A stretch of DNA of 64,000 nt, taken from positions 267,970,698-268,034,697 of the forward strand of contig CM040128.1 in assembly GCA_022559845.1 (NCBI GenBank), in the 5' to 3' direction. Positions 36,788-52,660 of the stretch are shown piece by piece. The stretch comes from Amorphophallus konjac. Taxonomy: Eukaryota; Streptophyta; Magnoliopsida; Alismatales; Araceae. The first letter of the stretch is position 1. Every line of letters starts with the position of its first letter. The notes under the pieces were generated by a model. That model searched no databases and was not told the origin of the DNA. It worked only from the letters and a program-made list of their open reading frames with translations. The position numbers were made by a program, and so were the translations under genes.

Positions 36788-37320
36788 GATGAGATGTTCG
36801 GCCAAACAGGCTTCCAAGAGAGAACAGCGTGATGCGCGTGCTGTTGTACTGCAGTCTCAGACTCCCATGGCGATCCACCGAGCCGAAATTTACCATCCGG
36901 CAGATGCGACGTCTCTTCCACATGGACTCGCAGCCCTTCGGAGGCTGCCGCGTCCAGGGGACCACGGGAGCTCTAATTTGCCACATGGGCATCACGCTCT
37001 GGACCAGCAGCTCGATCTGGTCCAGATGCTGCATAGAAGAAGTAGAAGAATTTTGATTTGATGTATTAATGGGTTGAACTTTTTATCATGCTCGAAAATT
37101 TTAAATGATTTTAGATGAACATAAATGAGAATATTAAGCAAATACAATCGAATCTGATAAAGATAAGGTAGGCAGGCGGCCTCTGAAGAAAGGTGGGCGG
37201 GTGAGCGAGCTAGGGGATCGGAGAACAGAGTGAGTGCACGATAAGATGGTGCTCCGGCAGCACCGGCATCTCCTATTTAAGCTCGCCATGCCCAGCAAGC
37301 TTCTGCTCACCGCAAGAAAA
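36302..37320 (+). promoter_or_regulatory. Chitinase copy 1 upstream region with GA repeat and TATA-like box
   Basis: A block beginning GATGCCGACCTCTCG is repeated upstream of copy 2. It contains a (GA)n tract (36727-36784), a candidate GAGA/BPC-binding tract about 540 bp before the ATG. The last 180 bp, including CTCCTATTTAAGCTCGCC (TATA-like near 37272, about 50 bp before the ATG), is nearly identical upstream of copy 3. Confidence 0.65.
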
Positions 37321-37324
37321 AAGG

Positions 37325-40300
<2,976 letters not shown>

Positions 40301-40309
40301 TACAAAGGG

Positions 40310-40970
<661 letters not shown>

Positions 40971-41640
40971 TGCGGAATGGCCCATTCGATCTCGAACGGG
41001 GTTAAAGCTGCTTTACGTGATAGAGAGATTACCCCTTTCGTCCACGGGCGACGACGACAACGGGAACTTCACTAGACGTGAAGAATGTTACAAAACTCTC
41101 GTCTCACCCAAGAGGAACAAAGTCTTCCTACGAGAACTCTTAAGCTCGATATACCATTCTCTGATCTGTTAAGCCGTAATTTCTTGACCTGGTTGTAGTA
41201 TGTACGCACGTTTGTTTCCATAGTAGTATTACCAACCAATAGAGGATCGAGGATTCCAAGAAACGAATCTGAGCACGACGCCAGATGTGGTGCCATGGGA
41301 TGGTTTAGTTATTCTATCTTCTAGCACAATGAAAAAGGTTTCTAGACTTAGCTCTCATTTAATTTGACAAGGTCGGGAATGTGGTCCAATATAATTGGTC
41401 CAATATAAAGGCAGACGTCCATCATGGGCTCCACCTCCCTCACCCTCGTGTCGAGAGATTGTATCGACTGAGTGGAGGAGCGGACAGGATCACTACGGCC
41501 TGTAAGAATTAAATCACATAAATATAATATTTAATCAAAGAATATTTGACTATAAATTAAAAGAGACGTACATGTAGTGGGAGGTGACGAGGGTATATCC
41601 ATCATAGCTGGTGGGAGGGCACCGGGACAAGAATCGTATC
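40971..41640. other. Unassigned intergenic sequence
   Basis: The first part (TTCGGCCAAACAGAC, GGAATGGCCCATTCGA) resembles 48540-48790. No gene was recognised. Confidence 0.4.
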
Positions 41641-41844
41641 TTTATTCTTATACTTGAATTTGCATATAGATGCACTTTCTTAACCTTATATTAAATAAAA
41701 AGGGATAAGATTCATGTCTTTATTCTTATACTTGAATTTGCATTATTATGTGCCTTACAGCTTAATTAGGAGCAATTAAGGACAGATGTTTTGAGTTATT
41801 TCTTTTTCACGTGTATCTCTGATATTAATTACAGCGGGGTGAAA

Positions 41845-42610
41845 ACTGTCTGATGCCGACCTCTCGATGATAATTCAGGAGTCGAGCGTGCGGATGTGAG
41901 TTATCGTGATCTCCAACTAAAGTTTCGAACTTCTCCGCCAATAAAATAATGAAATTTTTACATGTATGCTCTTACAAAAGATCCTATTTATAAGTAAACC
42001 CTCACTTTTTATATATTATCAAGAATATCCCTAACATATATCATATTGTTACAGTTATATCCTTATGATTCTCGAATTCGTCAATGTCGACGATTATTAT
42101 GAGAATATATCTATAGAAATCGTTTAAATCTGAAAAACCAAAAAATGCCCTTGTGTGCACGTGAGTGCGAGAGAGAGAGAGAGATAGCTACACTACAACC
42201 ACTCTGTCTCACCTCCGGTAACTGCCCCTCGTGATCCACGAACAACCCCTCATCTTTCCCAGCCGGCGAGAGAGAGAGAGAGAGAGAGAGCTGCTCGGTC
42301 AAATAGGCTTTCAAGAGAGAACAGATGTGGACTCTTACGTATAACTGCTTACAAATTGAATGCGGCGTGATCCGCGTGCTGTTGTACTGCAGTCTCAGAC
42401 TGCAGATGTAGACTCTTAAATGTTGGCTTGTTACGAGGTACAGTGCAATCTTTGTCATGGCTATCATGCCCACGTCCAGGGGACCACAGGAGCTTTATTT
42501 AACTCGTGCGCGTCCAGGGGGACCACTGCAGCTCTAGCTGAGACTATTCCGCATGGGCATCGCGCTCTGGACCAGCTCTGGTCCAAATGCTGCACAAAAC
42601 TCACGTGACT
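41845..42610 (+). repeat. Chitinase upstream block, copy preceding copy 2
   Basis: It repeats the copy-1 upstream block (GATGCCGACCTCTCG onward) with a short (GA)n at 42267-42290, then GACCACTGCAGCTCTAGCTG and CCGCATGGGCATCGCG, which recur at 48870-48920. A further partial copy of the block start lies at 42716-42775. It is separated from the exon-1 remnant by about 250 bp of unrelated AT-rich sequence. Confidence 0.8.
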
Positions 42611-43029
42611 TAGTGTTAGCTCTGGATCCATCGATCATAAAAGAAGAAGAAGAATTTTGATTTGATTTATTAATGGGTTGATCTTTTTATCATGCTCAAA
42701 AAATTATATATATGTTTGATGCTGACCTCAATGATAATTCAAGAGTTGAGCGTGCGGATTTGAGTTATCACGATCATCTCGATTTTTTATCGATACTGGA
42801 CGGTATGATTCCGTCCCACTCTGTATCATCCCAGTTTAAATAACCTTTATATATATGTTATATGAAAATAATATTTAAATAAATTTTTAATTTAACTAGT
42901 TAGATAGTCTCACCGAAAACTAACCACCGCAGTTTGAATCTCAATTTTCTCATTTTTTTACGCATTTTTTTCCTTTAAATTCAACCTTATAATTAAAAAA
43001 TATAAACAGATATTTTTAACGCGATTCGA

Positions 43030-43961
43030 ACCCATCATCAACCGGCCCCTGTTCGACGACATGCTGAAGCACCGCAACGACGCCGCCTGCCCCGCCAGTA
43101 ACTTCTACACTTACGACGCCTTCGTCAACGCGGCCAACTCCTTCGGCGGCTTCGGAACCACCGGCGACCTCGACACGCGCAGGAGGGAGCTCGCAGCTTT
43201 CTTCGGACAGACTTCTCATGAAACTACCGGTAGACAAAACTAGAACGTTAACGTTAGCAAATTAGTAAATTGTCTTTCGGTAATTTCCTTCAATTCTCCT
43301 GCTTGCTCGATCCTTACAATTAAGGAAATGGAAATTTCCGTTGTTGGTTGGTTCGCAAATTAGGTGGGTGGCCAAGCGCACCGGATGGTCCTAACTCATG
43401 GGCAAACGGTTCTACCCCTTGTGGGCATGCTTTGATTCTCCATCCAACTGTTGTACTGTCCCCATGGATTGTGGGTTCCTTGTGAAAGGTTGTGGAACTT
43501 ACCTTCTATCTACTTACCACCACATTAATTATAAGGTTATTGCTTGGTTTTCCTCTATATCTTTTTGATTGGAACGCAACTCCATCAGCTACTACAACTA
43601 CGGCCCAGCCGGGCAAGCCATCGGGGTGGACCTCCTCAACAACCCGGACCTGGTGGCCACCGACCCGGCCATCTCCTTCAAGACGGCACTGTGGTTCTGG
43701 ATGACCCCGCAGTCACCGAAGCCGTCGTGCCACGACGTCATCACGGGCAGATGGACGCCGTCGGCTGCCGACCAGGCCGCTGGACGGGTGCCCGGCTACG
43801 GAGTCATCACCAACATCATCAACGGGGGGTTGGAGTGCGGCCGCGGGACCGACGGCAGGGTGGAAGACCGCATCGGGTTCTACCGGAGGTACTGCAGCAT
43901 CCTCGGGGTGAGCCCCGGAGCCAACCTCGACTGCTACAGCCAGAGGCCTTACACTGGCTAG
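43030..43961 (+). pseudogene. GH19 chitinase pseudogene (copy 2)
   Basis: Exon 1 survives only from the GH19 start (about 43032-43229, [17 protein letters not shown] to SHETTG) with no start codon, signal peptide or hevein domain; upstream sequence is unrelated. Exon 2 (43364-43410) is cut after APDGPNSWA: the part coding for CFKEE through the Pro-Cys region, the donor site and the repeat-rich start of intron 2 are gone, removing the second catalytic Glu. Exon 3 (43589-43961) is complete and ends QRPYTG then stop, with no C-terminal extension. Loss of start and exon 2 makes function very unlikely. Confidence 0.92.
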
Positions 43962-45175
43962 GCGCGCGGCACCATCTCCTGTTGCCCAGATGATCTCGTG
44001 AAATAAAAGGGGCTGTGTGTGAGTGAGATAACACAGCTCTACTGTTTTCCTAATTATCACCAAAAAAAACTCCATAGTTGCACGCACTCTCTCCCTGTCT
44101 CTCTCTCTCTCAAAGTGGCTGTGTGTGACAAAAGGGAGTGTGAAATAACACGGCTCTACAGTTTGCACCATTATCAATAAATATATATATATCTCTCTCT
44201 CTATGTCTATACATCTCTATCTCCATCTACCTATCTATTTATATATAGAGAAATACTTATTATTACCCGTGCACGGAGATAAGTTTATATTATCCGTTCT
44301 ATGTCTCGTTGGACTACATATGCAGTGTGTAGACGTATCTTTTTATCAATTTTACACGTATTTTTAATGAGATTTTTAATACTATAAAAATAATAAATAA
44401 TTATTTAAAGATGAAAAATAGATATCTAAAGATTAAGAACAACTATGTAAAGATTACAAATAGTTAACTCTTGTCAGTTTTCGTACATTCTCGAGACGAC
44501 GAATGAGATTTTCAATATTATTTAAGGGTGACAAATAATTATCTAAGAGTGAAAAATAACTAAATGTGATAAATATATGAATAAAGATGACAAATAGATA
44601 GAAGTGTATATAAATATTTAAGAAATATTTAAGAAATTTAATAAGTGTGACTCGCGTGTCAATCAAATAGACCAATAATATATTGGACGAGTAACTTTTT
44701 TACCCGTCTAAGGGGATAACTAGTATCTCTCTTTTATATATATATTGGTATGCCGGACAACAACATACGATGGTCCACTGTACAGAGATATTGCAGGTTT
44801 TTTTTTTCAGATTTCGATTCCTAAAGTTTTACTCAAGCACGTCAATTCGAGAAAGAGAGAGACGGTCAAATGGGGGATTTTCTTGGAGCAGGTCAACTCT
44901 TCCCACTGAGTGCCATAAAACGTGCGGAAGCCCTTGGAAACCATCCATATCAGGAGGGGATTCGGGACGCTGACGGGTGCTGCTGTGGGAGAAAGAGGTT
45001 TCCCTCTGCGTATAGAGAGACTGGAGAGATAGAGGGAGAGCGCACAGAGCCGGGGGTGCCGATGGGGGGAAAGGGCGCCAACTGCCCTGGGGGTTTCCGA
45101 GAGAGAGAGAGAGATTTCATAGGGGGACAGAGAGAGCAGAGAGATAGAGATGGACAGGAGAGACAGAGAGAGCAG
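43962..45175 (+). repeat. Downstream half of the chitinase duplication unit (copy 2)
   Basis: Sequence after the copy-2 stop closely matches sequence after copy 3 (51040-52283): ATCTCGTGAAATAAAAGGGG, GAGTGAGATAACACAGCTCT, TTTTACTCAAGCACGTCAAT, and GAGAGATAGAGAT at the end. With the exons, this defines a segmental duplication of about 2-3 kb. No separate gene was found in it. Confidence 0.85.
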
Positions 45176-45700
45176 AGATCCAAGGAAGTAGTCCTGTCCA
45201 TGGGCATACCATCTCTTCTTCGGATCCGACAGCCAAGAAGACGTAACGTTGCTTAATTCCTCTTCTTCCCTTTCTTCTCATCCTCCTCCTCGCTCTCATG
45301 GTTGCTCGTACGTACACCCCTAGAGCTGTCCTTGTGGAAAAAGAGGAATAGTAACTGAGGAATGAACAGCACCACACGATACTAGTTATTCTTCAATTAC
45401 CAGTCGTTCTCTCAGATGAACAGTATCACGACACTGCTCGTTCAACAGAATGGTAATGCACATCCGAGAGAATGAACAGTGCTGTAGATCTCGACAGTGC
45501 GTTGGGGGGGGGGGGGTGGCACGGAATTATTTTTATAATTTTTACCGAGATAAAAATACTGCTTCTTTTTTTTTAACGATATATATTCTTTTTTTATCAT
45601 CTGCTAATCGTGAAAATAAACACAGATTAATAAATTCTTATAATCTGGAGATGGATTAGCAACGAAAATTGATTGGTTGCAAAAATTCTTATACTTTACA
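45176..45700. other. Unassigned sequence with G homopolymer
   Basis: Contains a G run of about 13 bases near 45504 and short CAGT/GAACAGT words, but no gene or element end that I can support. Confidence 0.35.
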
Positions 45701-45719
45701 GATGAATTAACCGCATAAA

Positions 45720-46073
45720 TTGACTGTCAAACTTAAATCTAAGTATCAAATCTTGATCAAACTTACATTTAAATGTCAGATCGATCAAACTTAAATCTAA
45801 TAGTCATATTTCTACTGAGAGCAAAATCCAACGGTCATATCTTTACGTAACTTAAATATAATGATCAGATCTTAATCGGGAGCAAATCTAATAGTCAGAT
45901 CTCAATCAAACTTAAATTCAACGATCATATCTTTATCAGAAGCAAATCTACCTATAATGAAACGTAAGCAATTTACCTACGTATTTTTAAAAACGTCAGA
46001 ATACATCATATATACTAACATTTTTTGAAAACGTAGGTAAAACTCGTGACTACAGATCCCATTTCTTGTAGTG
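45720..46073 (-). mobile_element. CACTA-type DNA transposon terminus with subterminal repeats
   Basis: On the minus strand the segment starts CACTACAAGAAATGG at 46073, the classic CACTA-superfamily terminal sequence. Inside are inverted words (ACCTACGT..ACGTAGGT) and a degenerate subterminal repeat of about 30 bp (CTTAAATCTAA..TCAGATCTTGATCAAA). The opposite end was not found upstream, so only one terminus of a possibly truncated element is claimed. Confidence 0.65.
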
Positions 46074-46706
46074 GGGATCTATCCCAATGTTATCAGAACC
46101 GGATCGGTGCCTGAACCGGACAATGAGCTAGTTCGGTTCGAACCGGTTTGACCGTTGGTTTGAACCGGTTTGAACCGTGATGTCATTATAATATTGATAT
46201 ATATATGGTCCGACCCGATTCTATAACCTAATACAATAAGAAATAACTCAAATAAGATATAATGATCAAAATAAATAAACACACATGTATATAGAGAATA
46301 ACTTGTAACTACTTGTTGGAAATAGAACCTTTATGTTGATTCAAATATCTTCATTTATATGTTGGAAATAGAGCCTTTATGTTTAGTCACATATTGGAAG
46401 TTAGAAAGACTTATTTGACTTTATATGATGGAGAGCTCACCATTGGGTTAGGACCCAAGGGGTATAGGATGTGGGCTTGAGTTGTGTGTCGAATTAAATG
46501 GTTTGATCAAATTTAAGTAAATAACATATTTATTTGTGCCGCGTCGGGCCGGGTTGGTTGGCGGGGGCGGGTACCGAACCATTTTTTAATTTTATTTTTT
46601 TTTTTGCGGGGGAATAGGGTCGAACCTAGTTACATCTACCAAGGAGAGTCGAGTTCAAATTTATCCAAAACTTTTAAATATAAGAAGATTGTGTACAAAA
46701 TAGAAT
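46074..46706. other. AT-rich stretch with GAACCGGTT words, no supported gene
   Basis: Direct and inverted GAACCGGTTTGAACC motifs around 46090-46180 hint at another small DNA element, but no matching terminal pair or target duplication was identified. Confidence 0.35.
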
Positions 46707-46715
46707 AAGTAAGTT

Positions 46716-47033
46716 GAGTAATGTTTGTTGCACCCCTCCCCCTAATTACAACACCATGGGGTGTGTAGCAAGTATTCCTTTTTTTTTTTGAAAATTTGAG
46801 GCGAGACCTAGGCCCACTAACTTGTCGTACACGACACATTTCCATCCAAAGACCCAACAAATCTAAAAAAAATAAAAAAATAAAATGGATTGTGTGAACA
46901 TTAAAATTATTGGCGTGTACAACAAGTAAGGGGGTTGGCTCTACCCCCCCCCCCCCCAAAGAAAAAAAAACTATGAACTTGGTGCACCTTATGGGAGTGT
47001 AATTAGGGGTGCGGGGTGTAGGAAGCATTACTC
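46716..47033. mobile_element. Mutator-like MITE, 318 bp, perfect 9-bp target duplication
   Basis: Terminal inverted repeats of about 50 bp begin GAGTAATGTTTGTTGCACCC on the left and, read inward from the right, GAGTAATGCTTCCTACACCC. The element is flanked by the identical nine bases AAGTAAGTT at 46707-46715 and 47034-47042. A 9-bp duplication is diagnostic for the Mutator superfamily. It has no coding capacity and contains a C homopolymer near 46945. Confidence 0.9.
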
Positions 47034-47042
47034 AAGTAAGTT

Positions 47043-48340
47043 AAATGGCAAGGGCGGCCAACGGAAGGTGAGGCACCCAATCCCCACTATGTTAGCAGTG
47101 AGGAGATTCTCCTTTCATATTTCCAATCCATTTTGATCTTTGCGTATCGACAAATGACCGCCACGTACCCCCTTTCCTACTCAGCCTGGGTTTTTCCTCG
47201 GGTTCTGAGAATTTGAAATACTAATAATAGCATACATATGTCAGCATATTAGCACCTCTTTCCAATATCACGATTCGCTCCACTTTCCTATAGCAACTAC
47301 TGCTTCGACTACCGCGCCAAGTTATGGAGTCATTTCAAAGGCATGATGCATGTTGAGCCCGGCATCCCTCTTCGACGTTCGCCTATAAATGAGGGTCTCA
47401 ACGGCCTCTTCTAGGTACTCAAGTTAGAGAAAGCAACACGAAAATCTATCCTCACTATCTGTTGGAACAACCGAGAGGAGGAACTAGCAACTCTCACTAT
47501 GGAGCTATGGCCATCATGTCTCATATTTCCTTAGCTATTCACCTCGCCTTTATCCATTCTACCTCTTGAGAATCCATCTCCTTTTCCTTCACGAGTCTGT
47601 TGACTTAAGTATTGGAGGATTTTCTCGGGGAACACCCACCCTGGTGAAGAACTTTGTATAGGTCAAGATTCGGCAAGGTGCACTCAAGGCCGTAGCAGAT
47701 TGGAACTGTCCCGCTGAGAAGTTTGGTAAGGCGGCGCACTAACACCCAGCCTACGGTGTGGGGCGCTCAACTAGGTCCCTGGCTATGTGCATCCCCTGGC
47801 TACTCGAGTTGGAAGGCGTCTGCCATCCCAACGGGAAGTCACCAAGGATGACTTTCGGATCTCTACCTGGCCTCCAAAGGAGGTCCCCTAAGGTCGGACC
47901 ACCTATATATAGTTGGTGTGACAGTCTGAGTCCTCTTCAAAGAGGCATCGCCACATGCTCGTCTCGAGGTCCCCAGTGTGAAGGGGCACCATCACATTGG
48001 TGTTATCTTGGCAACTGTGGCCCATGTATTATTTCTCTATCTTCGTTGACACGGGTCACATGAAGGTTGAACCAGAAGCAAGCATCCTCATCGTACGGAG
48101 GAGCGGTCTGCCCGCCATCCTTTCCCCTCGACCATGTGCCCTTCACGGATAAGGGGGATACCATGCAACAATGGCTAACTCTGGAGGAGCGATTTAAGAC
48201 TCGCCTGAGAAGGCTACAAAGCCTTAAGAGAAGGATACTGACTCGAAGATTCCATTTGGGTGGAGCCCGGCGGACACCGGAAGATCGGCTATGGAATTTG
48301 CCATTTTTGAAGCTATGTAACAAGTTTCCCTTTTACTAGG
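47043..48340 (+). mobile_element. Probable Tat-type LTR and leader fragment
   Basis: CTATAAATGAGGGTC near 47383 is a TATA box, and GACTTAAGTATTGGAGGAT followed by TCTCGGGGAACACCCACCCT near 47610 resembles the R-U5 region of Tat-group LTRs. Downstream, a short frame around 48150-48290 (EERFKTRLRRLQSLKRR) may be a gag remnant. No LTR ends were pinned down; assignment is by resemblance only. Confidence 0.4.
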
Positions 48341-49335
48341 ATACAAGTGTTTGTAGCACCCTCGACACATTTCAATGGCACTTTTGGTGCAACCTTCTTC
48401 TTTATCTTATGCAACTTTATGCAACGGGAATATATAATTAATTTGCTTAACTGAACCGGAAGTTGCCTATAATCTTATAAAATTGCTTCAAGATTTACAT
48501 TAACTAATGCCGACTTTAATCGATCACCGAACAACGGGTGAGTTGTTCGGCCAAGCCGGTTATAGGGTGAGTTGTCTATAAAGCTGCTCATTATGTGATA
48601 ACTGGTTCGAGTGAAAGAGGTCGAATGGCCCATTGGGCCTCTAACATGCTTAAGGCCAGCAAAAATAGTAAAAAACAAAAGGCCTTGACATGAATGGGCC
48701 GTTCGACCTCTTTCATGGCCCATTCGTGTCAAAGGCCTTCGACACGAATGTGCCATTCGACCTCTCTTTTTTTTCGAGCATATTATTCGGAATGGCACAC
48801 CGGAGCCCTCCGAATAATGGCGATCCACCGAGCCGAAATCGATCACCGAACTTTAATTTGTCATCGTCCAGGGGGACCACTGCAGCTCTAGCTGAGACTA
48901 TTCCGCATGGGCATCGCGCGCTGGACCAGCTCTGGTCCAAATGTTGCACAAAACTCACATGACTTCGTGTTAGCTCTGGAACCATCGATCATAAAAGGAG
49001 GAGGAGGAGGAGGAAGAAGAAAGAGTCGATCGTCTATAAACAGGGGCTTGGCTATGTCTGAATTTTGATTTGATTTATTAATGGGTTGAACTTTTTATCA
49101 TGCTCGAAAAATTTAAATGATTTTAGATGAACATAAATGAGAATATTAAGCAAATACAATCGAATCTGATAAGATAAGGTAGGCAGGCGGCCTCTGAAGA
49201 AAGGTGGGCGGGTGAGCGAGCTAGGGGAGAACAGAGTGAGTGCACGATAAGATGTAGTGCTCCGGCAGCACCGGCATGATCTCCTATTTAAGCTCGCCAT
49301 GCCCAGCAAGCTTCTGCTCACCACACAAAAAAAAA
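48341..49335 (+). promoter_or_regulatory. Chitinase copy 3 upstream region
   Basis: From about 48540 the sequence resembles 40950-41020, from 48868 it matches 42510-42680, and from 49060 it is nearly identical to copy 1 upstream sequence, including CTCCTATTTAAGCTCGCC (TATA-like near 49281). Around 48600-48780 there are several CGACCTCTTTCATGGCCCATTCG-type repeats. The region is thus a mosaic of the other two upstream regions. Confidence 0.65.
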
Positions 49336-49340
49336 AAAGG

Positions 49341-50555
49341 ATGGGGAAGGCTCGCCTGTTGCTTGCCCTCATCTTGGCCTTATTGCTGTTGTCCATCCCT
49401 GCTCCTTCCACACCGTCGCCGAGCCCCGGCGAGGGCGTGGCCTCCATCATCAGCCGGTCCCTGTTCGACGACATGCTGAAGCACCGCAACAACGCCGCCT
49501 GCCCCGCCAGTAACTTCTACACTTACGACGCCTTCATCAGCGCGGCGAACGCCTTCGGCGGCTTCGGAACCACGGGCGACCTCGACACGCGCAGGAGGGA
49601 GATCGCAGCTTTCTTCGGACAGACTTCTCATGAAACTACCGGTAGACAAAACTAGAACGTTGACGTTGTCTTTCGGTAATTTACTACTTCAATTCTCCTG
49701 CTTGCTCGATCCTTACAATTAACGAAATGGAAATTTCCGTTGTTGGTTGGTTCGCAAAATTTAGGTCGGTGGCCAAGCGCACCGGATGGTCCTTACTCAT
49801 GGGGATACTGTTTCAAGGAAGAGGTAGGCAACCCGGGGCCTTACTGTGTGCCGAGCGCGCAGTGGCCATGCGCGCCCGGCAAACGGTACTTCGGGCGAGG
49901 ACCCATTCAAATCTCGTAGTAAGTCTCTCTCTCTCTCTCTCTCAATATATATATGTATATATATACACTACCCCTTGTGGGCATGCTTTGATTCTCCATC
50001 GAACTGCTGTACTGTCCCCATGGACTGTGGGTTCCTTTGAAGGTTGTGAAACTTATTGCTTGGTTTGCCTCTATATATTTTTGATTGGAACGCAACTCCA
50101 TCAGCAACTACAACTACGGCCAGGCAGGGAGAGCCATCGGCGTTGACCTCCTCAACAACCCGGACCTGGTGGCCACCGACCCCGTCGTCTCCTTCAAGAC
50201 GGCTCTGTGGTTCTGGATGACCCCGCAGTCACCGAAGCCGTCGTGCCACGACGTCATCACGGGCAGATGGACGCCGTCGGCTGCCGACCAGGCCGCTGGA
50301 CGGGTGCCCGGCTACGGAGTCATCACCTACATCATCAACGGGGAGTTGGAGTGCGGCCGCGGGACCGACGGCAGGGTGGAAGACCGCATCGGGTTCTACC
50401 GGAGGTACTGCAGCATCCTCGGGGTGAGCCCCGGAGCCAACCTTGACTGCTACGGCCATAGTGGAGATGTAAATGAAGTGCAATATTATACCCTATCTCT
50501 ATCTCTGAAAATTTTACAAATATCATATCCAGATAGTACCATATTATTTTCATGA
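49341..50555 (+). CDS. Class II-like chitinase (GH19) without hevein domain; C-terminus replaced by transposon sequence
   Basis: Exons 49341-49641, 49765-49918 and 50105-50555 join in frame to 302 codons. The signal peptide [18 protein letters not shown] is like copy 1, but the hevein domain and most of the hinge are missing, leaving [17 protein letters not shown] before the GH19 domain. Catalytic SHETTG and CFKEEVGN are intact; the Gly before WPSAPDG is Arg (exon 2 starts GTCGG). After ANLDCYG the frame enters a 560-bp inserted element and ends 32 residues later at 50553-50555. Loss of only the last six or so native residues may be tolerable, so I call it coding, with doubt about whether a stable enzyme is made. 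Confidence 0.8.
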
Positions 50556-51018
50556 GTATGAATACGGATATATCCGTCACGGGTATGGATATACTCACGG
50601 AGATCCGTATCCGTCCATAAAGTATGATTTTACGTCTACGTCTAAAGAAATGTGAGATTTATGAGAAATAGAAAAATAGAAATTCGGTCAATTCTTTCCT
50701 TTCTAAAATAATTTTTATGTTTTATAAAAATATCCTTGTAATTTTAGCAAGAAATCTAAACTCATAAACTTAACAAGACGGGCAACGAGTTAAATTCATG
50801 TTAAAATCATAAGTCTAACATGTACAATAAGTTATTAATAGCGTGTTCGGATCGGGTATGGATTCAGGTGCACTAAATTCATTCCCTATCCAAATATGAA
50901 ACGTGTATTTTAAACATATCTGAAACCGAATCCATATCCGTTTATTCGGGTATTATCCGACCTATCATGAGTCGGGTGATGCGGGTAATCAGATTTGCGG
51001 GTATTTTTGACATCCCTA
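50459..51018. mobile_element. 560-bp non-autonomous DNA element in the last exon of chitinase copy 3
   Basis: Compared with copy 2, the sequence is split between the bases coding CY(G/S) and QRPYTG. The insert starts TAGTGGAGATGTAAAT and ends, read inward on the other strand, TAGGGATGTCAAAAATACCC. GGCCA (50454-50458) and GACCA (51019-51023) look like a 5-bp duplication with one change. The interior is rich in CGGGTATGGAT and its complement, as in small plant hAT-like elements, but the short duplication does not fit hAT (8 bp), so the class is left open. Confidence 0.75.
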
Positions 51019-52283
51019 GACCAGAGGCCTTACACTGGCTAGGCGTGCGACACCATCTCCAATTGCCCAGACTATCTCGTGAAATAAAAGGGGCTATGTG
51101 AGAAAGGGTGTGTGAGTGAGATAACACAGCTCTACTATTTTCCTAATTATCAACAAAAAAAACTCAATAATTACACGCACTCTCTCCCTCTCTCTCTCTC
51201 TCAAAGTGGCTGTGTGTGACAAAGGGAGTGTGAAATAACACAGCTCTACAGTTTGCACCATTATCAATAAATTTCTCTATCTCTATCTCTCTCTCCATGT
51301 CTATACATCTCAATCTCTATCTATCTATCTATCTATCTATATATATAGAGAGAGAAATGCTTATTATCGGTAGATAAGTTTATATTATCCGTTCTATGTC
51401 TCATTAGGCTACATATGCAGTCTATAGATGTCCCTTTTTATCAATTTTACATGTATTTCTAATGAAATTTTTAATACTATAAAGGTGACAAACAATCATT
51501 TAAGGGTGAAAATAGTTATCTAAGGGTGACAATTAACTATGTAAAGATTACAAATAGTCAATTCTTGTCAGTTTTCGTACATTCCTGAGACGACGAACGA
51601 GCCTTCAATACTATTTAAGGGTGACAAATAACTATCTAAAGGTGAAAAATAACTATCTAAATGTGACAAATATATGAATAAGGATGACAAATAGATGGAA
51701 GTGTACATAAACATTTAAAAAATATTTAAGAAATTGAATGGATGAGATTCAGGTACCAATCACATGGACCAATAGTACATTAGATGAGTAACTTTTTTAC
51801 TCACCCGAGAGAATAACTAGTATCTCTCTTTTATATATATATTGGTACGCTGGACAATAACATATATATGATTCCACTGTACGGAGATAATAATATGCCA
51901 AGAGCTTGTTGTACTGTGTCATAGTAGCAACGATCGTAATTGATTGTAGGGTTTTTTTCAGATTTTGATTCCTAAAGTTTTACTCAAGCACGTCAATTCT
52001 AGAGAGAGAGAGAGAGACGGCCAAATGAGATTTTCTTGGAGTAGGCCAACTCTTTCCACTGAATGCCATAAAACGTGGGGAAGCTATTGGAAACCATCAA
52101 TATCATAAGGGAACTTGGGATGCTTTGGGAGAAAGAGGCTTCCCTCTCCGTATAAAGACTGGAGAGATAGAGAGAGGGCGCACAGAGCAGGGGGTGTCAG
52201 TGGCGGAAAGGGCGCCAACTACCTTGGGGGTTTTCGAGAGAGAGAGATTGTATAGGGGACAGAGAGAGCAGAGAGATAGAGAT
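51019..52283 (+). repeat. Downstream half of the chitinase duplication unit (copy 3)
   Basis: It contains the displaced native 3' end (CAGAGGCCTTACACTGGCTAG at 51022) followed by the same downstream sequence as copy 2 through GAGAGATAGAGAT, where a reversed LTR begins at 52284. No additional gene was found. Confidence 0.85.
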
Positions 52284-52660
52284 TGTCACGTCCCGAGCCT
52301 TTATTACAGCAGAAGACTAACTCGAGGAACGTGAACAGCCGGCATAGTAAGCCTCTTACATGCAAGAATGATCAGAGCGCAAGACAATCACACATAATAA
52401 TAATGCAATTGCACAACAATTACTCAACCTTCAACTTTCAATTCATTATTAATCAAATATCAAATACAATCACTAATTCAACTTCCTTCATCATACTAGA
52501 CTCAAGAAATATGAAAATTACATAGACTCAATCTAAACAATATAGACTTCCTAAGTCTTCACTCATTCTTCATTCACTCTCGGATCCACTATTTGAATAC
52601 TCTGAATCCGAACCCGACTCACTTCCATTTCCTGAAAAGATTGGAAATAGGTAATGACCA

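Noticed and set aside
50459..51018. hAT assignment of the insert in chitinase copy 3
   Set aside because: The terminal sequence is hAT-like, but the apparent duplication is 5 bp rather than 8 bp, so the class was left open.
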